33,808 bases of DNA, taken from the NCBI GenBank assembly GCA_012519525.1, contig JAAYQB010000018.1:1-33808 (forward strand), given 5' to 3'. Shown one piece after another: positions 9,469 to 19,375 of the stretch. The DNA comes from Bacteroidales bacterium. Its GTDB lineage: Bacteria; Bacteroidota; Bacteroidia; Bacteroidales; WCHB1-69. A model generated the notes under the pieces. The model had not been told where the DNA came from, searched no databases, and saw only the letters and a list, made by a program, of their open reading frames with translations. Both the position numbers and the translations under genes were made by a program. Numbering within the stretch: position 1 is the first letter of the stretch; every line of letters begins with the position of its first letter.

Positions 9469-10433
9469 TGGAAGAAACGATTTTTTCAATAGAAGAACAT
9501 CATTGGCATGTTATTCTAAATCCCAATGCTTTATCTAAAAAAAACTTAAGCTATTTTGGCTCTATCAAACAAAAACTTAACGAATTAAAACTGACTTATA
9601 CGGCACACGTTGCCGAATCGTGCAATTCCGGAATCGAAACCGTAAAAAAACTTTGTTTACAAGGTGCAAGACACTTTATCGCTGTCGGTGGCGATGGGAC
9701 TATCAACGAGGTGATTAACGGCATATTTTATTCCGAAATCCCAAGCAAAGAAGTATATGTAGCTGTCATTCCTATTGGCACAGGCAACGATTGGGCACGC
9801 ACACACAATTATCCTGCTCACTATTTAAACGCAATGGACAAAATAAGCGAAGCTCGTTTCATACAACATGATATCGGCTTAGTTGAAACAATTAATAATA
9901 ACTCAACTACTCATAAACGTTATTTTATTAATATTGCAGGCTTTGGGTTTGATTCCGCCGTCATACGGGAAGTAAACAAAAACAAATCAAAAGTATTTTC
10001 TAAAACAGTGTATTTATTAAGTTTACTAAAAATTTTGTTTACCTATAAAGCTATCCGATTAACAATAAAAACAGCCGATACTTCTTTAACCGAAGATATA
10101 TTTACCATTGCTGTCGGAATATGCCAATACAATGGAAATGGTATGCGACAAGTTCCAACGGCAAACCCTGTAGATGGAAAATTCGATATAGCCATTATAA
10201 AAAAAATATCGCCTTTCAAAGTCATCGCCAACATCAAAAGGCTGTATGACGGTTCTCATCTGCAAGTAGTCAAAGAAGCTATAAGTTTACAATCCGACAC
10301 TGTTACTATCACAGCTACACCTCATTGTGTAGGTGAAGTTGAAGGTGAATTATTAGCGATAGGCGATTATCGCATCTCAATTTTACCATCGTCTATTAAT
10401 ATTATGTCAATGAATAAAAACTGGTGGATATGA
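9468..10433 (+). CDS. diacylglycerol kinase / YegS family lipid kinase
   Basis: AVGGDGTINEVINGI, PIGTGNDWART; TAATG overlap with the preceding GT2 gene. Confidence 0.92.
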   Translation: MEETIFSIEEHHWHVILNPNALSKKNLSYFGSIKQKLNELKLTYTAHVAESCNSGIETVKKLCLQGARHFIAVGGDGTINEVINGIFYSEIPSKEVYVAVIPIGTGNDWARTHNYPAHYLNAMDKISEARFIQHDIGLVETINNNSTTHKRYFINIAGFGFDSAVIREVNKNKSKVFSKTVYLLSLLKILFTYKAIRLTIKTADTSLTEDIFTIAVGICQYNGNGMRQVPTANPVDGKFDIAIIKKISPFKVIANIKRLYDGSHLQVVKEAISLQSDTVTITATPHCVGEVEGELLAIGDYRISILPSSINIMSMNKNWWI

Positions 10434-11224
10434 AAAAATTTTATTTAACATTATTTTTCACTTACTTTTTAACAGTATTTTCTTTTTCTCAAAACATCAA
10501 TTTTGAAAAAGACAGTATTGCATTATTAGAAATGCAGCCCGTCAGCATAACACAATTAGAAATCCCTTATTGCAATCAGGAAGATGTTATTTCTCACACC
10601 GGATTTTCGCTCCTCTATAGCAATCAACACAAACAAGCTCATTGGGTAGCTTACCAATTGACAAAGGAAAAAACTGCCAAAGCAGTAGAAAGAGGCAGTT
10701 CGTTTCGTCCTGATCCTAAGGTCAGTACCGGAACAGCTAATAACAATGACTATAAAGGCAGCGGCTACGATAGAGGACATTTAGCCCCTGCGGCAGACAT
10801 GGCATGGTCGTCTAAAAGTATGAAATCTTCTTTTTATTACAGTAATATTAGCCCACAAGTTCCTGATTTTAATAGAGGTATTTGGAAAAAATTAGAAGCA
10901 TTAATACGTACATGGGCTACCGACAACGACACCATTTATGTTATTACAGGTCCTATTTTAGAAGAGCAATTGCCAACAATAGGGAAAAACAAAGTATCGG
11001 TTCCAGCTGCCTACTACAAAGTAATACTCGATTATACTCTTCCTACTATTAAAGCTATCGCATTTATTATTCCCAATGAAAAAAGCAATTTACCGCTTAC
11101 ACATTATGTGGTAAGTGTTGATGAAGTAGAAAAAATTACCGAAATTGATTTTTTTCACCGTCTCCCCGACGAGCAAGAAGCAATCATAGAAAGAACTGTT
11201 TGCAAATCTTTATGGTCGTGGTAG
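10430..11224 (+). CDS. secreted DNA/RNA non-specific endonuclease (NUC1 family)
   Basis: Signal peptide; SGYDRGHLAPAADM catalytic motif. Start set to ATG 10430 (ATGA overlap with upstream stop) rather than GTG 10424. Confidence 0.92.
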   Translation: MKKFYLTLFFTYFLTVFSFSQNINFEKDSIALLEMQPVSITQLEIPYCNQEDVISHTGFSLLYSNQHKQAHWVAYQLTKEKTAKAVERGSSFRPDPKVSTGTANNNDYKGSGYDRGHLAPAADMAWSSKSMKSSFYYSNISPQVPDFNRGIWKKLEALIRTWATDNDTIYVITGPILEEQLPTIGKNKVSVPAAYYKVILDYTLPTIKAIAFIIPNEKSNLPLTHYVVSVDEVEKITEIDFFHRLPDEQEAIIERTVCKSLWSW

Positions 11225-11232
11225 TTGGTGTT

Positions 11233-12066
11233 TTAAATAGCTTTTAAACTTAAATCAAGACTTTTCGCTTTATTGGTCAATGCTCCAACCGAAATAAAAT
11301 CAACACCTGTTTTAGCATACGCTAAAATCGTTTCTTCTGTGATATTTCCGGATGCTTCTGTTTCATAACGCTTATTGACCAATGCTACAGCTTCTTTCAC
11401 TTTTTCGGGGGTAAAATTATCGAACATTATACGGAAAAATCCACCTAAACGCAAAGCTTCTTTTACTTCTTCTATGCTTCGTGTTTCAATTTCTATTTTA
11501 AGATTCAGTCCTTTTTCTTTCAGGTAATAATTGGTTTTTTCTAAGGCATTTTTCAATCCTCCTGCAAAATCAATATGATTATCTTTGAGCATAATCATAT
11601 CGTACAAACCCATACGATGATTACAGCCACCACCAATTTTTACCGCCATTTTTTCTAATATTCTAAAATTGGGCGTTGTTTTTCTTGTATCTAACAAGCG
11701 GGCTCCTGTTCCGGCAATGAGTGAATTATAATAAGCCGTTTTAGTAGCAATACCACTCATTCGCTGCATGATGTTTAAGACAAGACGCTCTGCCGTTAAA
11801 ATGGATTGTACTTTTCCACTTACAATAAATACAATATCTCCTTTTTTTATTTTTTCTCCATCGTGTATGCGAATTTCCATTTTCAAATTTTCATCCACAA
11901 TAGAAAAAACTTTTTCAGCAACCTCTACGCCTGCAATAATTCCATTTTCTTTCACTATTAATTGAGAACTCCCTATGATATTGGGTAGAATGGATAGTAA
12001 AGACGAGTGATCACAGTCTCCAACATCTTCTTGTAAAGCGTTTAGGATTATTTTCTCGATTGACAT
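11233..12066 (-). CDS. nadC: nicotinate-nucleotide pyrophosphorylase (quinolinate phosphoribosyltransferase)
   Basis: RLVLNIMQRMSGIAT, ARLLDTRKTTPNFR, GGGCNHRMGLYDMIMLKDNH. Confidence 0.97.
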   Translation of the reverse strand: MSIEKIILNALQEDVGDCDHSSLLSILPNIIGSSQLIVKENGIIAGVEVAEKVFSIVDENLKMEIRIHDGEKIKKGDIVFIVSGKVQSILTAERLVLNIMQRMSGIATKTAYYNSLIAGTGARLLDTRKTTPNFRILEKMAVKIGGGCNHRMGLYDMIMLKDNHIDFAGGLKNALEKTNYYLKEKGLNLKIEIETRSIEEVKEALRLGGFFRIMFDNFTPEKVKEAVALVNKRYETEASGNITEETILAYAKTGVDFISVGALTNKAKSLDLSLKAI

Positions 12067-12482
12067 TGTTTGTTTTTCGATATTTTTAGTTCATAAATTC
12101 GTTCGCGTTTTGCAAAAGTATTATCTTTTTTAATCAGATAATATATCCTATATTTACAACCATAAATAGCAGTATAAGTGGCTATAACAAATTCAGAATT
12201 ATCTTTCGTTATTCCTTCTTGATTAATTTCAAATGCTTTAGGTGGGTTTTTAGCAAAAAAATCCGATAAAATTGATTCGGCTTGTGAACGACTATACGTA
12301 CCTTCTACGCATTCATAACACATATTGACCATTTCGTTCAAAAAAGGTGATAGTAAACTTGCTTTCCCTTTTATAAAAGCGTCTTTCACCTCTGATTTGA
12401 TAGAACTTTCCATAAAGAATATACTTCCTGTGGAAATAATAAAAACAAATAAAAGCAAAAAAGAATATTGATATCTTTTCAT
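12048..12482 (-). CDS. DUF4783-like small secreted/anchored protein
   Basis: Likely start MKRYQYSFLLLFVFIIS at 12482; overlaps the nadC start; pattern IKSEVKDAFIKGKASLLSPFLNEMV ... AESILSDFFAKNPPKAFEI resembles DUF4783. Confidence 0.6.
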   Translation of the reverse strand: MKRYQYSFLLLFVFIISTGSIFFMESSIKSEVKDAFIKGKASLLSPFLNEMVNMCYECVEGTYSRSQAESILSDFFAKNPPKAFEINQEGITKDNSEFVIATYTAIYGCKYRIYYLIKKDNTFAKRERIYELKISKNKQCQSRK

Positions 12483-12536
12483 AATTATTATAGCAAAATA
12501 ACATAGAAAACAATACAAAAACCAAACCAAATTTGC

Positions 12537-14303
12537 TTACTCCACTAAAAACTCTTCTTCAATTGTCCAATTTGGTTTAATATCAATAGGTTTTGAAAAA
12601 TAAATTATTTTCTCAGGTTGTTGTTTTTCCAAATATTTTCCCGTATCCCATTTATTATTACGATTGCTATCAATAATAATCCGAATTTTATATTTTCCAG
12701 CATCTAAAAACTCATATATAATCGTAGTATCGCTATTTATTGTATGTTCTTTTATAATTTCTTCTTTTTCATTAATAAGCTGAACAATATGATTATCGCT
12801 TATTGTTAATTGGTAAGAAATACGAAATTCTCCGTAATCTTTCGGAATTTTTGTTTTAAACATTACATCCATCGTGTCATTATAGGTGCCGAAATAAGAA
12901 ATAAAAACAGAATCGTTACAAAATAAACGATAATTTTTATTATATTTCCACTGATAATCAACAACTAAATTAGTGTACAAACTGTCTTCAAAATAAATAA
13001 TAGGCGATAAAGTATCATAAACATCAATTTCTACAATGGAATCGTTGTCGTTGGTATCTTTTAAAACAATTTGCCTTTTATCTTTCAGCAATTCTAACAA
13101 TTGAATTTGTTTCAAATCCACTTCTTTGACCGGATAATCAAATGTTATCAGCAAACGTTTATTGATTTCTCCTTGGTGTAAAACAGTGGGATTAAAAGTG
13201 TTGCGTTTAACATCGGTTGTATCCCTTCTTTTACGTTGAAAAGCAGCTTGTTTTTTTGCTGACGGATTAAAAGTTACGGTATCAAATACTTTATCGTTAG
13301 CCATAACTATAAAATCAATTTCCTCATTAATTGTATCTTTAAAATAGACATCTACTGTGTCTTTGGTTTTATTCAATCTCCATAAATAAGCATCGTTGCC
13401 GATGGACTGTAAAGGCAATAATTGAAATTGGTCAATAGGTGAGGAAAATATAAAGTGATGATAATTATCTTTCACTAAGGTTCTTCGTAAAAATTTTAAA
13501 GTAGTATCTTTTTCCATAAAAAGAAACAATTCTATTTTATTAGAATCAATAAATTCTTTATCAATTACTTCAACACTATCCACTAATATCATTGGAACTT
13601 CATAAGAAGTAGGAAAGGCATCGTAAAAAGCAATCTCTTCATCGGGAAGGTCGAATTGTTTATTAAAATTATTGTCTTTTAAAGCAAATATCAAAAAAGA
13701 GCGTTTTGGCAAATGATGAAATTCAAAGTTTCCTTTGCTATCGGTATAGGTGTAATAAACGGGTCTTTCAATAATAGGTGCCGAATCGTTTGTAGATTCG
13801 TATAACATAATCGCTATTTTGCTCTTAGGTTCCATTGTATAAGCATCTTTCAAAACACCTGCTAACATACACGAATCCATAGCGTTACCTGTAGAAAAAA
13901 CAAATTTATCCGACAGCAACATATTTCCTTCCGTAATATCTTTGACGGCTTCAGCTAAAATAATGGTATAAGTTGTATTGGAATCTAATTTTTCTTTAAA
14001 TTTAATTATCAATGACTTTCCCTTAATATAATAATCGGGATTTTCATTCAAGGAAGGTGTGATGATAATATTTTCGATAGGAGAAGCCAAAGAAAAATAC
14101 TCGTTGAAACGAAGCTTTATTTCTTTTCCCTTAAAATTTTTGGTGTAATTTTCGGGTTTTGTTGCTAAAATAAATGGAGGCTGAATGTCTTTATCTCCAC
14201 CTGTAAGTGTTGCATGGCTTGCACAAGAAAACACTAACACACAAGCAATTACTGTAAACGCTAACGACAATAAATAAGCTGATATTTTCTTATGGTATCT
14301 CAT
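12537..14303 (-). CDS. lipoprotein with N-terminal Ig-like (Big_5 type) domain
   Basis: Lipobox-like ACVLVFSCAS; GGDKDIQPPFILATKPENYTKNFKGKEIKLRFNEYFSL typical of Bacteroidota Ig-like domain proteins. Confidence 0.8.
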   Translation of the reverse strand: MRYHKKISAYLLSLAFTVIACVLVFSCASHATLTGGDKDIQPPFILATKPENYTKNFKGKEIKLRFNEYFSLASPIENIIITPSLNENPDYYIKGKSLIIKFKEKLDSNTTYTIILAEAVKDITEGNMLLSDKFVFSTGNAMDSCMLAGVLKDAYTMEPKSKIAIMLYESTNDSAPIIERPVYYTYTDSKGNFEFHHLPKRSFLIFALKDNNFNKQFDLPDEEIAFYDAFPTSYEVPMILVDSVEVIDKEFIDSNKIELFLFMEKDTTLKFLRRTLVKDNYHHFIFSSPIDQFQLLPLQSIGNDAYLWRLNKTKDTVDVYFKDTINEEIDFIVMANDKVFDTVTFNPSAKKQAAFQRKRRDTTDVKRNTFNPTVLHQGEINKRLLITFDYPVKEVDLKQIQLLELLKDKRQIVLKDTNDNDSIVEIDVYDTLSPIIYFEDSLYTNLVVDYQWKYNKNYRLFCNDSVFISYFGTYNDTMDVMFKTKIPKDYGEFRISYQLTISDNHIVQLINEKEEIIKEHTINSDTTIIYEFLDAGKYKIRIIIDSNRNNKWDTGKYLEKQQPEKIIYFSKPIDIKPNWTIEEEFLVE

Positions 14304-14385
14304 ACTGCAAAAATACCTTTTTTATATGCACAAAAACAAAAAACAAATCACTATTGATTAAAAATAAAGAGAATTTTAAATTTCA

Positions 14386-14416
14386 ACAAAAAAACGCCTA
14401 CTATTCAATAGGCGTT
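14386..14416 (-). terminator. intrinsic terminator downstream of kbl
   Basis: Inverted repeat AACGCCTA-ctattcaa-TAGGCGTT with A-tract on + strand (U-tract on minus). Confidence 0.75.
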
Positions 14417-14444
14417 ATCTACTTAATCACAAAAATAATCTTTT

Positions 14445-15635
14445 TTACTTGATTACTTTAAGTTCTTTTCCTATTTTAATAAAAGCATTCACAGCTTTAT
14501 CAAGATGTTCTTTTTCATGAACTGCCGAAAGTTGAACGCGTATACGTGCTTGATCTTTCGGTACTATAGGGAAACTAAATCCTATTACATAAACACCTTC
14601 TTCTAACAGTTTATCGGCAAATTGACCTGCCAAAGCTGCATCATATAACATAACCGCACAAATCGCCGATTGCGTATCTTTAATATCAAAACCTGCCGCT
14701 TTCATTTTAGCAATAAAATATTCGGTGTTAGCATGCAGTTTATCTTGCAATTCGTTGGTTTCGTCCATCATTTCAAACATGCGAACGCCGGCAGCTGCTA
14801 CCATAGGCGGAATAGAATTAGAGAACAAATAAGGACGTGAACGTTGGCGTAATATTTCAATAATTTCTTTTTTCCCTGTCGTAAAACCACCAATTGCTCC
14901 ACCAAAAGCCTTACCTAATGTTCCTGTAATGATTTCTACCTTTCCTCTACAATTATAAAGTTCAGTAACTCCTCTACCCGTCTTTCCAACTACTCCCGCC
15001 GAATGACTTTCGTCTACCATAATCATAGCTCCGTATTTTTCAGCTAATTTGATTATTTCCGTTAAAGGTGCTACATTGCCATCCATCGAAAATACGCCAT
15101 CGGTAGCTATTAATCGAAAACGGCATTTTTGAGCATCTTGCAATTGTTTTTCTAAATCAGCCATATCGGCATTTTTATAACGGAAACGTTGTGCTTTACA
15201 TAATCTTACTCCGTCAATAATAGAAGCATGATTCAACGAGTCGGATAAAATAGCGTCTTCATCTGTTAATATGGTTTCGAAAAGACCTGTATTAGCATCA
15301 AAACATGAAGCGTACAATATAGCATCTTCGGTTCCGAAAAAATTGGCTATTTTTTCTTCTAATTTTTTATGCAAATCGGAAGTTCCGCAAATAAATCGTA
15401 CCGAAGCCATTCCATAAGCTCGTTCTTTAAGCGTTTTAATGGCTGCATCAACTAACTGGGAACTATTGGCTAATCCCAAATAGTTATTGGCACAAAAATT
15501 TAAAACTTCTTTACCCGTATTGACTTTAATTTTTGAATATTGAGGCGAAACCAATATACGTTCACTTTTATAAGTTCCTGCCGCTTTAATATCTTCTATC
15601 TGGTTTTTTAAATGCTTTTGAAATTCTTTATACAT
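14445..15635 (-). CDS. kbl: glycine C-acetyltransferase (2-amino-3-ketobutyrate CoA ligase)
   Basis: 396-aa alpha-oxoamine synthase: NFCANNYLGLANS, YGMASVRFICGTSDLHKKLE, VDESHSAGVVGKTGRG, GTLGKAFGGAIGGF. Confidence 0.92.
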   Translation of the reverse strand: MYKEFQKHLKNQIEDIKAAGTYKSERILVSPQYSKIKVNTGKEVLNFCANNYLGLANSSQLVDAAIKTLKERAYGMASVRFICGTSDLHKKLEEKIANFFGTEDAILYASCFDANTGLFETILTDEDAILSDSLNHASIIDGVRLCKAQRFRYKNADMADLEKQLQDAQKCRFRLIATDGVFSMDGNVAPLTEIIKLAEKYGAMIMVDESHSAGVVGKTGRGVTELYNCRGKVEIITGTLGKAFGGAIGGFTTGKKEIIEILRQRSRPYLFSNSIPPMVAAAGVRMFEMMDETNELQDKLHANTEYFIAKMKAAGFDIKDTQSAICAVMLYDAALAGQFADKLLEEGVYVIGFSFPIVPKDQARIRVQLSAVHEKEHLDKAVNAFIKIGKELKVIK

Positions 15636-15676
15636 ATTTATATTTTTTTAGATAAATGAGTAAAATAATCTAAATG

Positions 15677-15684
15677 CAAAAATA
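15677..15684 (-). promoter_or_regulatory. -7 promoter element upstream of kbl
   Basis: CAAAAATA on + = TATTTTTG on minus, about 42 nt upstream of the start. Confidence 0.5.
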
Positions 15685-15775
15685 CACAAAATTTAGGTAA
15701 TAGGCATGAAAATACTTTTTTATTTTTATAAAAAAATAATCAATAAAAAACAAGAAGTGATAAACAAAAGCTAAA

Positions 15776-16723
15776 CTACTCTTTAATAAACTGTTTACTT
15801 GTAATCAATTTATCATTAACCAACACATTAATAAAATAAGAACCTTTAGCGTATTTGGCTACATTTAATTGATAGCTATCACCACTAACAATAGCTCTTT
15901 CTATTTCTTTTCCCGTATAATCATATACGAAGATTGTGGCATTGATTGCTTGTTCAAAAGATAGCTTCAAATTATCTTTTGCCGGATTAGGCGAAACAAT
16001 TATTACTGTTTCCGGCATCATTAGCTCTCTTACATTTTGTTCATAACCAAAAGCTACATCATCTATATAGAGCGTACTTCCGTCTTGTCCTTTGCACTGC
16101 ATGAGCGTTTCTATACTTGTAAAGTCATAACCTGCACTCGCAGCAAAAACAACAACTATCGAATCGGGTGTTGACTGCTGACTGTAATCAATAGAAATAT
16201 TAAACTGTGTCCAAGCATTAACATCGCTGTATATCACCATTTTTCCACCTCCTATTTTAGTTCCTCCCTTTTTTAGAAAAACCTCTATGGCTGCCGAATC
16301 GCCTTTTACTAATTGGCATTTATACCAACCTGTAAATTGCAAAGGCTTATGCGTAAATGGCTTTCCCATAATACAATCCATACCTATAAAATCGATGTGT
16401 AAAGTTGCCGCTGCTCCCGGTAAAAATAATTTTTCACCAAAAGTCATTGTGTTTGATACTAACTTCAAAGCATAATTTCCATCAATAGCATCTTCGGTAC
16501 GAAAAGCAGTTAAAGGTGCATCGCCTTGATCACCACTCAGTTCGTGTAGCTGATTCAGCGTAGAGAGAAAATAATCGTCTTTAAAATCCCAATAATCGGT
16601 TTTTCCAGGATTAGGATTGGTGAAAAATTCCCAATTTTTTTCAAAACTTCCATCCGGAAAAGTTTGTGCACATAAAGTGAAACTTGCTGTTAGGGCTAAG
16701 CCTATTAAAATATTTTTATTCAT
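15776..16723 (-). CDS. secreted PCMD-like domain protein with T9SS type A sorting domain
   Basis: Signal peptide; FTGWYKCQLVKGDSAAIEVFL..., GSTLYIDDVAFGY; C-terminal VSPNPAKDNLKLSF...YDYTGKEI...KGSYFINV...KQFIKE. Confidence 0.75.
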   Translation of the reverse strand: MNKNILIGLALTASFTLCAQTFPDGSFEKNWEFFTNPNPGKTDYWDFKDDYFLSTLNQLHELSGDQGDAPLTAFRTEDAIDGNYALKLVSNTMTFGEKLFLPGAAATLHIDFIGMDCIMGKPFTHKPLQFTGWYKCQLVKGDSAAIEVFLKKGGTKIGGGKMVIYSDVNAWTQFNISIDYSQQSTPDSIVVVFAASAGYDFTSIETLMQCKGQDGSTLYIDDVAFGYEQNVRELMMPETVIIVSPNPAKDNLKLSFEQAINATIFVYDYTGKEIERAIVSGDSYQLNVAKYAKGSYFINVLVNDKLITSKQFIKE

Positions 16724-16744
16724 GACTTTTAAATTTATATTTTG

Positions 16745-19294
16745 TTAAGTATTTATTTTTCGTTTAGAGAAAAAAGGTTCTCCCTCTGTAAATTTATATA
16801 TTATCTGAAAAGTTGTCATCCGTGGCGGTTCCGGACACATTGGACGTAAAGAATATTCTTTGTTAAATAAATTATTCGCTATGACAGAAAATTTTAAATT
16901 CAATACCTCAACTCCTACACGCATAGCAAAAACCCATGTCCCTTTATTATGATTTTGACGGTAAGTCTCTAATCCGTCAAATGGGAAAGGATAGTTTGAA
17001 TTTCGAACATTGCGTGGTGCAATAGACGAGTAACGGTCTAATTCATAAAAGAATTTATCAACGTTTTTCATCAAACTATAGAATTGAGAAGAGAATCCTA
17101 TCGTGAACATATTATAAATTTTGAAGTCTAAATCCGCTTTTAAAATATGTTCTATTCTGTATTTCATAATAAAACCTGTGGTATCGCTTGAAGTATTCAT
17201 ATAGGTATAGGCTTTTGTGTCGGTTTCGGTAAATACAAAACCCGTATCCAATACTTTGGGATTGGTGTATGCATAATTAAACACCAAAATATATTTTATC
17301 CATTTCCCCATTTTCCCTTCTCCTCCGATATTCATATCTACGCCCGCAATACGAGCCGGACCAGTATTAAAAAACTTAAACCCATAGCGTTTCAACGGAT
17401 TCAATTCTTGTTCTCGTGTCAACCAAGGTCCTAAGAAAAACTCCACGTAATTATTATAACGTTGATAATAGCCTGCTATATCAATATATCCTTTGAAATT
17501 TAACATTTTAAACATTTGTTGAATACCTAATTCCACATTCCAACTTGTTTCGGATTTCAAGTCGGGATTAGGATAAAAACCGTAATTTCCTACTTTGGTT
17601 GTAAGGTATCGTTCACCTATACTAGGAAAACGATAACCCATTCCAAAAGAGGCACGAATAAATGTAAAAGTTTTCTCAATATTATAATTAATCCCGGCTC
17701 TAAAAACAGGCTTCCCTTCCACATAGTTTTGAGATGCCGTATCTTTTAGAAAATAACCAAATTGTTCAAATATTTGATAGTATTCATAACGACCTCCTCC
17801 TAATACTATTAGATTTTGTTTTTTCAAAAAACGTTTTTCCAACTGTACATAAATAGCAGCATTAGCCGAATAATTTGGTTTTAAGACCTCGTTTGTATCC
17901 TTTTTTATACCTGCAAAAACATTCCCCTTCGATTGAGCAAATTGCCCAACTAAACCGGTATATAACTGCAAATTTCCTAATTTTTTAAAATTTTTAGCAA
18001 ATTGATAATCCAAATAATACATTTTTGATTTGCTATCCTGATTATTAGTAGCCCAATTATCGCTGTACATCATACGAGATTTAAGAGAATGGGAAGCACC
18101 GTTTTTTGCAAAATATTTAAAATAAGGATCTACAAAAAACATAAAATCAATAACTTCAGTTAATGAATTAGGATATGTTCTATACATGCCGCTATCTGCA
18201 TCTAACCAAAAATGTGTCATTGCATGCTGCGAATAGAGCAAATTGCCATTAATTCCCGCAAAAACTCCTTCTTTTTTAAAACGATAACGTGTCCCAAAAT
18301 TAAATCGCAAACGTTCTTCTTTTACAATTTTTTTGTACAAGTCAGAGTTTTTAAGAGTTTTACTTACCGGCAATTCTCGCCCTACAAAACCGTCATCATG
18401 AGCATATTCGGCACTTAATACCAAATCAAATTTATTGATTTTTCGAGCATGAGAAATATTAGCTCCATACGTTAAAGGGATTTTTCCATTAGGCCAACTA
18501 CAACGATAATCTGCTTGAGGACGACTATAAAAACCATTGTACACTATAGCTTTCGTTTGCGGCTTACCTTTTGGATAAGCTGTGCGTACATTGATAGCAC
18601 CCGTGATAGCAGATGAACCATACAAGACAGAAGCAGCTCCCTTAAGCACTTCTATTTGTTCTATGTTTTCCATTGGAATAAGATTCCATGCCGGACGACC
18701 TGCATCAACACGCAATACAGGCATTTCGTCCATCATAATCATCACACGACTTCCCATTCCTGAACTGAAACCACTCCCGCCTCGCATTTGGGGTTCATTA
18801 TCCACTACTATTAATCCTCCCACTTGGTCGAAAGCATTATTTAAAGTAGTAATATTGTTATCTTCTATTTTACGCTGTGGCACATAGGCTACAGAAGACG
18901 TCGATTCATCTTTTTTAATATCATAACGTTTTTCAACAACAGCAACTTCTTCTAACAGAGTATTATCCGGTTTTAAATACACATCAAGCGTTATCACTTT
19001 AGAATCTTTAAATGAAATTGTTTTCGTTTGTGTTTGATAACCGACAAAATGAAATTGCACATTGCATTCTACAGAATGTAACTCAAGATAATATTTTCCT
19101 TGATAATCAGAAGCCGTTCCTTTATTATTGTCGCAATCGGGTAGCACATGCGCCAAAGGCAATGTTAGATTTTTTTCTTCAGCATCGTATATTGTTCCCT
19201 TTAATATATACGTTTGTGCATAAGTAGAAAACGAGAGAAAAACTAAAAGAAAAAATTGAAACTTTCGCAATGTATTAGAAAAAAATGAAATCAT
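16745..19294 (-). CDS. TonB-dependent outer-membrane receptor with N-terminal carboxypeptidase-like domain
   Basis: 849 aa; KGTIYDAEEKNL... DVYLKPDNTLLEEVAVVEKRYD, plug MRGGSGFSSGMGSRVMIMMDEMPV, VLKGAASVLYGSSAITGAINVRT, C-terminal beta barrel FNKEYSLRPM. Confidence 0.93.
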   Translation of the reverse strand: MISFFSNTLRKFQFFLLVFLSFSTYAQTYILKGTIYDAEEKNLTLPLAHVLPDCDNNKGTASDYQGKYYLELHSVECNVQFHFVGYQTQTKTISFKDSKVITLDVYLKPDNTLLEEVAVVEKRYDIKKDESTSSVAYVPQRKIEDNNITTLNNAFDQVGGLIVVDNEPQMRGGSGFSSGMGSRVMIMMDEMPVLRVDAGRPAWNLIPMENIEQIEVLKGAASVLYGSSAITGAINVRTAYPKGKPQTKAIVYNGFYSRPQADYRCSWPNGKIPLTYGANISHARKINKFDLVLSAEYAHDDGFVGRELPVSKTLKNSDLYKKIVKEERLRFNFGTRYRFKKEGVFAGINGNLLYSQHAMTHFWLDADSGMYRTYPNSLTEVIDFMFFVDPYFKYFAKNGASHSLKSRMMYSDNWATNNQDSKSKMYYLDYQFAKNFKKLGNLQLYTGLVGQFAQSKGNVFAGIKKDTNEVLKPNYSANAAIYVQLEKRFLKKQNLIVLGGGRYEYYQIFEQFGYFLKDTASQNYVEGKPVFRAGINYNIEKTFTFIRASFGMGYRFPSIGERYLTTKVGNYGFYPNPDLKSETSWNVELGIQQMFKMLNFKGYIDIAGYYQRYNNYVEFFLGPWLTREQELNPLKRYGFKFFNTGPARIAGVDMNIGGEGKMGKWIKYILVFNYAYTNPKVLDTGFVFTETDTKAYTYMNTSSDTTGFIMKYRIEHILKADLDFKIYNMFTIGFSSQFYSLMKNVDKFFYELDRYSSIAPRNVRNSNYPFPFDGLETYRQNHNKGTWVFAMRVGVEVLNLKFSVIANNLFNKEYSLRPMCPEPPRMTTFQIIYKFTEGEPFFSKRKINT

Positions 19295-19375
19295 ATAATC
19301 GTCCTCTAAAAATTATTGATTAAACAAGTGATTTTATATTTTAAGTAATACCATAAAAAAATGGATTTTTATTTC

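Noticed and set aside
12313-12525. 70-aa minus-strand ORF overlapping the DUF4783-like gene
   Set aside because: Alternate frame of a better supported ORF; no domain signal.
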